Source: an uncultured Lachnospiraceae bacterium
GTDB lineage: Bacteria > Bacillota > Clostridia > Lachnospirales > Lachnospiraceae
NCBI GenBank assembly: GCA_946533525.1
Contig: CAMNBW010000063.1
Location: 1 to 7,861 of the forward strand
Length of the DNA: 7,861 nucleotides
Reading direction: 5' to 3'
The notes beneath the pieces are model-generated. The model had not been told where the DNA came from. It searched no databases and saw nothing but the letters and a program-made list of their open reading frames with translations. Positions 1 through 6,636 of this stretch are shown piece after piece. Made by a program: the position numbers and the translations under genes. Positions within the stretch are counted from its first letter, which is position 1. Each line of letters opens with the position of its first letter.

Positions 1-1672
1 GATGTTCTTCCTTCATTCTGTACATACGGCTGTCCGCCATAAGGAATATCTCCCTGGCGGAGATGCCGTTGACCTCTGATCTGGATGCAAAGCCATAGGA
101 AAATGAATACCTGCCCTTGAGATTGGTCTCAAAATCCTTAAGCTTCCTGTCTATGGTATTCCACTGTGTATCCCCCATGATAACGAGGAACTCATCTCCT
201 CCCATCCGGCTGATAAGCTTTGATGACTCGCTGAATTCTTCCTCTATCTCTGCCGCAAAGCCCGAGATCATTATATCCCCTGCCTGATGTCCTTGGGTAT
301 CATTTACTTCCTTAAGCCCGTCCAGATCGATGCTAATCATATAAAAATTCGAATCCGACATTTCCAGGTTCTTAAATTCCTCATCGCAGCGGGCGCGGTT
401 GGACAGGCCCGTCAGCGGATCGTTATATGCCAGCCCCATCAGCCTCTTCCTGATATGGTCGGCATTATAATGGCCTATGGTATGAAAAAAGTAGTTTAAC
501 ATCATGGAAGCCACAAAGATCAGGGCGCCTATGGTCGCAAACCTTATATCCACCGCCATTCCGTTCTCGGTACTTCTTTTTACCATCTCATAGCGGATAA
601 TATCCATAAGCCCGAAAACGGTAAAAATCCCCATACCGATCAACAGGCAGTCTTCTCCGAGCCAGATTGCGGGATCATGAGCCTTATTCCTGCGATGCTT
701 TACTATCGTAATGATGGCGGAAACAATAACATATATCCCTTCGATGCCGCAGATCAGATATAACCATTTCATCATAAAATTAATATGGAGGATATTCATA
801 TAATTAAGGATTATCGAAATGAGCACAAATATAATATCCACCACAAACATACTTACGGAGATCAGCTTCAGCTTTCCCCTCTGCGTCGTGGAAAGAAGAC
901 CGATTATCCCCGCAGGCAATGAATAAAGCGACACATATTCCAAAACCGTCACAAACTCTTTATTGCTTGTAAATATCGAAGTCAGGTCATGGAAACACAG
1001 TCCATAGAAGCCCAGGATTATAGATATGACTGCACAGAAGATTATGCTTATGTTATCGCTCTGGGAAAACTGCAAAAACACCGAGAGCACAAGGAGCACC
1101 AGCCCGAAAAATATCAGGAAAACTCCGATGATCAGTGTCATCCTGTACCTGTAGACCAGATATATCGACAGGTCCCCCCTGTTTCCGAGATAAACATTGG
1201 AAATTCCGCTCATTACGTTATCCTGGGAGTCTGTCAGATTGATCCTCAGGGCCTTACCCGCAAAATCGTCCGGAAGCGGGATGAAGTTGCCGTTTTTAGG
1301 TATGAGCCTGCCCTTTTCGGCCTCTTCGCGCCCATAACCTATAGCAAGCCCTCCGTCCACCGTGGAGCTCATCTTCATAAGTGCGCTCCTGTAGTAGACA
1401 GCCGGAGCCATGATCTCATCATAGGGAAGGATCTTAAAGAGCGTGACCTTATCCCCCGGCTTTTGAACTCCTATATTTACATCGGAAAGCTTCTGATCCT
1501 CGTATGTTTCGTTGTTGATTATCACGTCCCACCCGTCGCTTAATTCAACGATGGTATTGGCGTACTCCTTATCTGAAAACCAGTTGTTGGACGCCAGGAA
1601 AACCACAACAGCAGTGATCAGCAGCACCTTCAGCACTATGGAAATTGTTGTCCTGGAAATTTTTTTGCCCAT
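1..1672 (-). CDS. Membrane-bound diguanylate cyclase, 7TM sensor plus GGDEF domain (C-terminus cut by window edge)
   Basis: Predicted to condense two GTP into cyclic di-GMP at the inner face of the membrane. The visible 557 residues show an N-terminal hydrophobic helix (about 10-27), an outside domain (about 30-175) with a look of beta-sandwich ectodomains found in clostridial GGDEF proteins, about seven hydrophobic helices (178-398) resembling the 7TMR-DISM layout, and a GGDEF domain from about 408. Active-site signatures are intact: DPLTGLSNR (418-426), metal Asp449 in SIDLDGLK, Asn457, GHQAGD (461-466) and GGDEF (491-495). The usual inhibitory RxxD site five residues before GGDEF reads ESSK (482-485), so product inhibition is probably absent. 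The domain ends normally with ADSRMY, so only a few residues, or a further domain, lie outside the window. The ATG sits 3 bases after the UPF0371 stop, with AGGTGA overlapping that stop codon, which suggests translational coupling. Catalytic role is well supported; the sensed ligand and exact 7TM family are by-eye judgements. Confidence 0.9.
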   Translation of the reverse strand, partial: MGKKISRTTISIVLKVLLITAVVVFLASNNWFSDKEYANTIVELSDGWDVIINNETYEDQKLSDVNIGVQKPGDKVTLFKILPYDEIMAPAVYYRSALMKMSSTVDGGLAIGYGREEAEKGRLIPKNGNFIPLPDDFAGKALRINLTDSQDNVMSGISNVYLGNRGDLSIYLVYRYRMTLIIGVFLIFFGLVLLVLSVFLQFSQSDNISIIFCAVISIILGFYGLCFHDLTSIFTSNKEFVTVLEYVSLYSLPAGIIGLLSTTQRGKLKLISVSMFVVDIIFVLISIILNYMNILHINFMMKWLYLICGIEGIYVIVSAIITIVKHRRNKAHDPAIWLGEDCLLIGMGIFTVFGLMDIIRYEMVKRSTENGMAVDIRFATIGALIFVASMMLNYFFHTIGHYNADHIRKRLMGLAYNDPLTGLSNRARCDEEFKNLEMSDSNFYMISIDLDGLKEVNDTQGHQAGDIMISGFAAEIEEEFSESSKLISRMGGDEFLVIMGDTQWNTIDRKLKDFETNLKGRYSFSYGFASRSEVNGISAREIFLMADSRMYRMKEEH

Positions 1673-1675
1673 TAC

Positions 1676-3160
1676 TCACCTGTGGAAAAGCTTCTTGGTC
1701 TGATATACAGGCTCACACGTCAGGTTTACCCCGAGCCGCTGGAAGGTGACCTCATCCGTAGAGGAGAGTATTACCGAAGAGTGAACCTCGCAGCCCTTTA
1801 AGGAATCCAGGGCCACCATCGCCTGCTCCGCCTTCGGGTCGGTCGAGGCGCAGATGGTCAGGGCGATAAGTATCTCGTCTATATGCATATGAGGATTATG
1901 GTTACCCAGGTGCTCGACCTTAAGATGCTGGATCGGCTCGATTATCGTAGGCGACAGAAGCTTTAGGTCGTCGTCCAGCCCCGCCACCGTCTTAAGGGCG
2001 TTTAGCAGCATTGCCGAGCTCGCCCCCATAAGAGGGGTAGTCTTTCCCGTTATTACGCTTCCGTCGGGCAGCTCTATGGCCGCCGCCGGTGCTCCGGTCA
2101 GCTCGGCCTTGAGATTGGCCGCCGCAACCACCGGTCTTATATCGATATTTATATCGCCTTTCTTCATAAGAAGCTCTATCTTATTCAGGCTCTCCTCCTT
2201 GCCGTTGCCCTTGCGCAGCTCGCATCTTTCCTTGTAATAGCGCCTGATTATCTCCTGTCTGGCCGCCATGGAAACTATCTCGTCATCAAATATACAGTTC
2301 CCCGCCATATTAACTCCCATATCCGTCGGGGATTTATACGGAGATTCTCCGTAGATCTCCTTAAACATAGTATTTAAAACAGGGAAAACCTCTATATCCC
2401 TGTTGTAGTTTACAGTGGACTCCCCGTAGGCCTCAAGGTGGTAGGGGTCTATCATGTTCACGTCATTCAGATCCGCCGTGGCGGCTTCATAGGCCAGATT
2501 TACCGGATGCTTAAGCGGCAGATTCCATATAGGGAAGGTCTCAAATTTGGCATAGCCGGCCTTTATTCCGTTCTTATGCTCATTGTAGATCTGCGAAAGA
2601 CAGACGGCCATTTTCCCGCTGCCGGGCCCCGGCGCCGTAACGACTACCAGAGAATGCTTCGTTTCGATATATTCGTTTTTCCCGTAACCCTCGTCGCTCA
2701 CTATAAGGGGAATATTGCTGGGATAGCCCGCTATCGGATAGTGCCTGTAGACCTTTATTCCCAGTGCCTCCAGCTTCTTCTGGTACGCAATGGCGCTCTC
2801 CTGGCCGTCAAAGCGGGTCAGCACAACGCTTCCCACGTAGAGCCCGTATCCCCGGAAGGCGTCTATAAGCCTTAGGACATCCATATCATAGGTGATGCCA
2901 AGGTCTCCCCTCACCTTATTCTTCTCAATATCTCCCGAATTTATAACTATAACTATCTCTACGTCTTCCTTAAGCTGGACGAGCATATCGATCTTACTGT
3001 CCGGCTTGAACCCGGGCAGCACCCTGGATGCATGATAGTCGTCAAAAAGCTTGCCTCCGAATTCGAGATATAACTTGCCTCCGAATTTTCCTATCCTTTC
3101 ACGAATGTGGTCAGACTGTATTTTTAAATACTTATCATTGTCAAATCCTATCCCGATCAT
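1676..3160 (-). CDS. UPF0371/DUF1846 family protein of unknown function
   Basis: A 494-residue protein, the usual length for UPF0371 (DUF1846), a conserved family widespread in Firmicutes whose biochemical role I do not know to be settled. Family hallmarks seen are the N-terminal IRERI..F..KLYLEFGGK block followed by DDYHASRVLPGF (40-51), a glycine-rich P-loop-like TAPGPGSGK (175-183), SPTDMGVNMAG (277-287) and the C-terminal HNPHMHIDEI (421-430) and VHSSVILSSTDE (459-470) blocks. No signal peptide or membrane helix is visible, so it is probably cytoplasmic. The P-loop-like stretch suggests nucleotide binding, but this is inference. I chose the ATG at 3160 because GGAGGG lies just upstream; an in-frame GTG at 3178 would add six residues but lies upstream of that site. 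It starts 30 bases after trpA with no terminator between, so it is likely read with the trp genes. It contains only one tryptophan. Confidence 0.9.
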   Translation of the reverse strand: MIGIGFDNDKYLKIQSDHIRERIGKFGGKLYLEFGGKLFDDYHASRVLPGFKPDSKIDMLVQLKEDVEIVIVINSGDIEKNKVRGDLGITYDMDVLRLIDAFRGYGLYVGSVVLTRFDGQESAIAYQKKLEALGIKVYRHYPIAGYPSNIPLIVSDEGYGKNEYIETKHSLVVVTAPGPGSGKMAVCLSQIYNEHKNGIKAGYAKFETFPIWNLPLKHPVNLAYEAATADLNDVNMIDPYHLEAYGESTVNYNRDIEVFPVLNTMFKEIYGESPYKSPTDMGVNMAGNCIFDDEIVSMAARQEIIRRYYKERCELRKGNGKEESLNKIELLMKKGDINIDIRPVVAAANLKAELTGAPAAAIELPDGSVITGKTTPLMGASSAMLLNALKTVAGLDDDLKLLSPTIIEPIQHLKVEHLGNHNPHMHIDEILIALTICASTDPKAEQAMVALDSLKGCEVHSSVILSSTDEVTFQRLGVNLTCEPVYQTKKLFHR

Positions 3161-3163
3161 TGT

Positions 3164-3169
3164 CCCTCC
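3164..3169 (-). promoter_or_regulatory. Ribosome binding site of the UPF0371 gene
   Basis: GGAGGG lies 3 bases before the ATG at 3160. It favours this ATG over the in-frame GTG at 3178, which would place the site inside the coding region. Confidence 0.65.
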
Positions 3170-3190
3170 AAAATTCACCGTGAAACCTGT

Positions 3191-3964
3191 TCACTGTCTT
3201 ATCGCTTCCTTCATAGACTGCACGTAATCCGCAATATAGGGGGCAGCCTCTTCCCCGTATTTTTCTATTATCTTTATTATCGCGCTTCCGACTATAACCC
3301 CGTCGGCTATCCTCGACATTTCCCTCGCCTGCTCAGGGTTATGTATTCCGAAGCCTATGGCGGCCGGAACGTCGGTGACCTCCTTTATCGAAGCCAGGAT
3401 GGATTTAAGATCAGTTTTGATCTGCGTCCTTATCCCCGTCACTCCCATGGAGCTTACAACATAGATAAAGCCCCTTGCTTCCGACGCTATGCTCTTTATC
3501 CTCTCCTCTGAAGTCGGCGCTATCATCGAGACTACCTCAACCGAGTGTGCCAGCGCCTCCTTTTCGCATTCCCCCTTCTCTTCATAGGGCATATCGGGAA
3601 TAATTATCCCGCTTATATTTACCTCTTCGCACAGCGAGAAAAACCTCTCATAACCATAGTGAAATACCGGATTTAGATATGTCATAAATACTATCGGTAT
3701 ATCGGTCTCCCGCCGCAGGCTTCTAAGCATATCAAAAATCTTATCGGTGGTCGTCCCCGCGCTTAAGGCCCGTATATCCGCCTCCTGAATGACCACTCCC
3801 TCGGCTATCGGGTCGGAAAAGGGAATGCCTACCTCAATGAGATCTGCCCCCGCCTTTTCCATTGTAAGTATAAACTCCTTTGTCTTGTCCAGACTCGGAT
3901 CACCCGCGGTGATAAAGGGAATAAACGCCTTCCCGTTCTTAAATGCATCCTTGATCTTACTCAT
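3191..3964 (-). CDS. trpA: Tryptophan synthase alpha subunit
   Basis: Splits indole-3-glycerol phosphate into indole and glyceraldehyde 3-phosphate; indole is channelled to TrpB in the alpha2-beta2 complex. The 257-residue (beta/alpha)8 protein has the normal length. Visible signatures are FIPFITAGDP (14-23), LIEVGIPFSDP (42-52) with the catalytic Glu44 (Glu49 in Salmonella numbering), VSSMGVTG (170-177), and the phosphate-binding GFGIHNP (204-210) and GSAI (226-229). The second catalytic acid, Asp60 in enterobacterial enzymes (ADGP), is Glu55 here (AEGV), a conservative change that I recall in other clostridial TrpA proteins. The ATG at 3964 overlaps the last 8 bases of trpB and is preceded by AAGGA at 5 bases, so translation is probably coupled, as expected for equimolar subunits. 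The frame extends upstream to 4090, but that extension lies inside trpB and has no family similarity. The protein contains no tryptophan. Confidence 0.97.
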   Translation of the reverse strand: MSKIKDAFKNGKAFIPFITAGDPSLDKTKEFILTMEKAGADLIEVGIPFSDPIAEGVVIQEADIRALSAGTTTDKIFDMLRSLRRETDIPIVFMTYLNPVFHYGYERFFSLCEEVNISGIIIPDMPYEEKGECEKEALAHSVEVVSMIAPTSEERIKSIASEARGFIYVVSSMGVTGIRTQIKTDLKSILASIKEVTDVPAAIGFGIHNPEQAREMSRIADGVIVGSAIIKIIEKYGEEAAPYIADYVQSMKEAIRQ

Positions 3965-5147
3965 GTATATCCTTCCCCCTGTAGCGGGCAATTGCAGCAA
4001 CGTCCTTATCTCCCCTGCCCGAAAGGCAGACGATGATACTCTCATCCTTCTTAAGCTTCGGCGCCAGCCTCCTGGCATGATAAACCGCATGGGCGCTTTC
4101 TATCGCACAGATTATGCCCTCGGTCCGCGCCAGATATTCAAAGCTCTCCACCGCTTCGTCGTCCGTTACACTGACATACTCGGCTCTGCCGCTGTCCCTT
4201 AAATATGCATGCTCAGGCCCTATGCCCGGGTAATCCAGGCCGGCGGATATGGAATACACCTCGTCGATCTGCCCGTATTCGTTCTGGCAGAAATAAGACT
4301 TCATACCGTGGAACACCCCGATGGAGCCCTTTGCCATTGTAGCCGCGTGCTCGGGCGTATCGATTCCCCGTCCCGCTGCCTCACAGCCTATGAGCCGGAC
4401 CTCCTTATCCGGTATGAAATTATAAAACATTCCCATGGCATTGCTTCCGCCGCCCACACAGGCGATAACAGCGCTTGGAAGTCTGCCCTCTTTTTCAAGT
4501 ATCTGCTCCCTTGCTTCCCTGGAAATCACTGACTGGAAATCCCTTACTATCGTCGGAAAGGGATGGGGACCCATAACCGAACCCAGGACATAGTGGGTGT
4601 CTATTACCCGGTTGGACCACTCTCTCATGGCCTCGTTCACGGCATCCTTAAGCACCTGCGTACCGCTCTCAACCGCGTGTACCTTTGCACCCAAAAGCTC
4701 CATCCGGTAGACATTCAAGGCCTGCCTTTCGGTATCCTTCTTACCCATGAAGACCTCGCATTCCATCCCCAAAAGGGCGGCGACAGTCGCCGTAGCCACT
4801 CCGTGCTGGCCTGCCCCCGTCTCTGCGATGACCCTGGTCTTTCCCATCTTTTTCGCCAGCAATACCTGGCCGAGGCAGTTATTTATCTTATGGGAACCGG
4901 TATGGTTTAAATCCTCTCTTTTAAAATATATTTTGGCTCCGCCCAGATCCTCCGTCATTCTCTTTGCGAAATACAGTCCCGAGGGACGTCCCGCATACTC
5001 CCGCATCAGCTGGTCGAGCTCCTGCTCAAACTCCTTATCCCTGCGGTAATGTTCATATTGCTTTTCAAGATTTATAAGCTCATTCATAAGGGTTTCAGGT
5101 ACGTACTGTCCCCCGAACTGACCAAATCTTCCGTTACTTTCCGGCAT
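3957..5147 (-). CDS. trpB: Tryptophan synthase beta subunit
   Basis: Pyridoxal phosphate enzyme that condenses indole with L-serine to give L-tryptophan. The 396-residue protein is a full-length classical TrpB1. Key residues are visible and match Salmonella numbering: Lys87 in HTGSHKINN (Schiff base to PLP), Glu109 in AETGAGQHG, the phosphate loop GGGSNA (232-237), Asp305 in GLDYPG, and Ser377 in CLSGRGDKD (374-382). The N-terminus begins in the typical way (GRFGQFGGQYVPETL). I chose the ATG at 5147 because AGGAGAG stands 5 bases upstream; an in-frame TTG at 5168 would add seven residues that contain this ribosome site. It begins 26 bases after trpF and its end overlaps the trpA start by 8 bases. 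Function is secure; nothing in the sequence looks degraded. Confidence 0.98.
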   Translation of the reverse strand: MPESNGRFGQFGGQYVPETLMNELINLEKQYEHYRRDKEFEQELDQLMREYAGRPSGLYFAKRMTEDLGGAKIYFKREDLNHTGSHKINNCLGQVLLAKKMGKTRVIAETGAGQHGVATATVAALLGMECEVFMGKKDTERQALNVYRMELLGAKVHAVESGTQVLKDAVNEAMREWSNRVIDTHYVLGSVMGPHPFPTIVRDFQSVISREAREQILEKEGRLPSAVIACVGGGSNAMGMFYNFIPDKEVRLIGCEAAGRGIDTPEHAATMAKGSIGVFHGMKSYFCQNEYGQIDEVYSISAGLDYPGIGPEHAYLRDSGRAEYVSVTDDEAVESFEYLARTEGIICAIESAHAVYHARRLAPKLKKDESIIVCLSGRGDKDVAAIARYRGKDIHE

Positions 5148-5152
5148 TTCTT

Positions 5153-5159
5153 CTCTCCT
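5153..5159 (-). promoter_or_regulatory. Ribosome binding site of trpB
   Basis: AGGAGAG lies 5 bases before the ATG at 5147, in the 26-base gap after trpF. It decides the trpB start against the in-frame TTG at 5168. Confidence 0.75.
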
Positions 5160-5173
5160 AACTTCCAAGCCCC

Positions 5174-5770
5174 TTATGCACGAGCATTCTCAATAAACTT
5201 CTTTACCTTCAGCGCGTCCTTTACGCCCTCCGTCTCCACTCCTGTACTGACATCCACTAAATAGGGATTGAATTTCTTTATAACCTCCGCAACATTGTCC
5301 GGGTTTAAGCCCCCCGCAATTCCGAACTCACGGCCTATGTCCCGTATCAGTGTCCAGTCGAAGCTCTCTCCCGTACCGGTGCCGTTATCCAAAAGTACAT
5401 AGTCGGCCTTACTCTCGGCCGCACGCTTAAGATCGTTTTCACATCTTATCGTAAAAGCTTTGGTAACAGGCACGTCCGTAAGCTTTTTCAGATTTAGTAT
5501 GTAGCGGTCGTCCTCATGTCCATGGAGCTGTATCTCCTCGATTATGCCTTCCTCCGCAAAACCGGCGGCTTCATCGGGAGGAGTGTCCACAAAAACTCCC
5601 ACCGCCTTGATCCTCTCATCCAGCATATCCTTAAAATGCCTTGCGGCATCCTTGGATATATACCTTTTGAAAGGTCTGGAAAGCACAAACCCGCAGTAAT
5701 CGGGAAGATACTGATTGACCACCTCAACGTCTGCTGTTCTCATTATTCCGCAAATCTTGATCTTTGCCAT
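5174..5770 (-). CDS. trpF: Phosphoribosylanthranilate isomerase
   Basis: Isomerises N-(5'-phosphoribosyl)anthranilate to CdRP by an Amadori rearrangement, the step between TrpD and TrpC. The 198-residue protein is a compact single-domain (beta/alpha)8 barrel, slightly short but complete. The general base Cys7 (KICGI) and general acid Asp128 (VLLDN) are both present. So are Arg36 in SRPFKRYIS, QLHG (81-84), GTGESFDW (132-139), and the phosphate-binding AGGLNPDNV (152-160) and VDVSTGVE (172-179) loops. It starts with ATG behind an excellent ribosome site, 53 bases after trpC, and is a separate gene rather than a TrpC-TrpF fusion as in enterobacteria. Assignment is secure. Confidence 0.96.
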   Translation of the reverse strand: MAKIKICGIMRTADVEVVNQYLPDYCGFVLSRPFKRYISKDAARHFKDMLDERIKAVGVFVDTPPDEAAGFAEEGIIEEIQLHGHEDDRYILNLKKLTDVPVTKAFTIRCENDLKRAAESKADYVLLDNGTGTGESFDWTLIRDIGREFGIAGGLNPDNVAEVIKKFNPYLVDVSTGVETEGVKDALKVKKFIENARA

Positions 5771-5774
5771 AAAA

Positions 5775-5781
5775 CCTCCTT
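5775..5781 (-). promoter_or_regulatory. Strong ribosome binding site of trpF
   Basis: AAGGAGG lies 4 bases before the trpF ATG. It is the strongest ribosome site that precedes a start codon here. It sits in the longest intergenic gap of the operon (5771-5823), in which I see no hairpin or promoter. Confidence 0.7.
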
Positions 5782-5823
5782 ACTAAATTGTTGTGTTCCC
5801 CATTAATTTCTGACTTACAGCTT

Positions 5824-6636
5824 TCATAGCTGCTCCACTCCTGCTCCTTTGACTGTACAGCCTGAGCGTAATGACGCCAGAGTTCCTCTCTTGTCCTTGC
5901 TTCTCATAAGAGTTTCTCCTATGAGCACCGCGTTGCAATCATTTTTATAAAGCACTGCAACATCCTCCGGGGTTTTTATGCCGCTCTCCGCCACGAATAT
6001 CCTGTCTGCCGGAGCCAGCTTCCTTAGTCTTACTGCAGTATTTATATCAACCGTAAAATCTTTGAGATTACGGTTATTAACTCCTATTATCTGTGCCCCG
6101 CTGTAGAGAGCCGACTCCATTTCTTCTTCATCGTGGGTCTCTACAAGCGCCGACAAGCCGATGGAATGTGCGATCTCGAGGTAGTACTTAAGCCTCTCCC
6201 TCTCAAGCAGGGTGCATATGAGCAATACGGCTTCGGCTCCCAGAACCTTTGCCTCGTAGATCATATACTCATCCACCGTAAAATCTTTTCTCAAAACGGG
6301 AATACTGACAAGCTCCGAGATCTTCTTTAAATACTCATCGCTTCCCAGAAAATAGTCCGTCTCCGTAAGGCAGGAGATCGCGGAAGCTCCGGCCTCCTCG
6401 TATTCCCGGGCTATATCGCAGTAGGGAAAATCCTCCGCTATAAGCCCCTTGGAGGGAGAAGCCTTTTTTACCTCACAGATAAAGGAGATACCCTCCTGCC
6501 GAAGCGCCTCTTTAAACGGAAAGCTCCCGTCGTTTTCCATGCTCTCGGCCATGGCCCGCACTTCATTAAAGGGCAGCTTTTCCTTATGCTCCTTTACCCG
6601 CCTGAGTGTTGCCTCGGCCAACTCATCCAGGATCAT
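5824..6636 (-). CDS. trpC: Indole-3-glycerol phosphate synthase
   Basis: Closes the indole ring of CdRP with loss of CO2 and water to give indole-3-glycerol phosphate, the substrate of TrpA. The 270-residue protein is a full-length monofunctional (beta/alpha)8 enzyme. The catalytic and binding residues known from the family are all visible: Glu55 and Lys57 in CEVKKASPSKG, Lys117 in LRKDF, Glu166 in LVETHDEEE, Asn187 in IGVNNRNL, Glu217 in VAESGI, and the phosphate-binding loop around GETLMRS (240-246). The ATG overlaps the trpD stop in an ATGA, and GGAGGGG stands 7 bases upstream inside the trpD end, so translation is probably coupled to trpD. The last 20 or so residues are unconserved tail. 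It contains no tryptophan. Confidence 0.97.
   Translation of the reverse strand: MILDELAEATLRRVKEHKEKLPFNEVRAMAESMENDGSFPFKEALRQEGISFICEVKKASPSKGLIAEDFPYCDIAREYEEAGASAISCLTETDYFLGSDEYLKKISELVSIPVLRKDFTVDEYMIYEAKVLGAEAVLLICTLLERERLKYYLEIAHSIGLSALVETHDEEEMESALYSGAQIIGVNNRNLKDFTVDINTAVRLRKLAPADRIFVAESGIKTPEDVAVLYKNDCNAVLIGETLMRSKDKRGTLASLRSGCTVKGAGVEQL

Noticed and set aside
989..1543. Plus-strand open frame of 184 codons
   Set aside because: It lies opposite the cyclase gene, has no family resemblance, and its composition is that of an antisense shadow.
1659..1666. Run of T on the plus strand, possible terminator
   Set aside because: There is no GC-rich stem before it, and on the coding strand it is an A run encoding lysines near the cyclase start.
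2438..2875. Plus-strand open frame of 145 codons
   Set aside because: It is antisense to the strongly conserved UPF0371 gene and shows no recognisable domain.
3170..3195. Possible terminator between trpA and UPF0371
   Set aside because: On the minus strand there are short GTGAA/TTCAC complements (5-base stem, 5-base loop) followed by only four T. The stem is too weak, and it overlaps the trpA stop and sits next to the ribosome site.
3965..4090. N-terminal extension of trpA
   Set aside because: It lies wholly within the conserved 3' end of trpB, and family alignment plus the AAGGA site support the ATG at 3964.
5771..5823. Internal promoter or regulatory RNA between trpC and trpF
   Set aside because: In 53 bases I see only the trpF ribosome site and no clear -35/-10 pair or hairpin.
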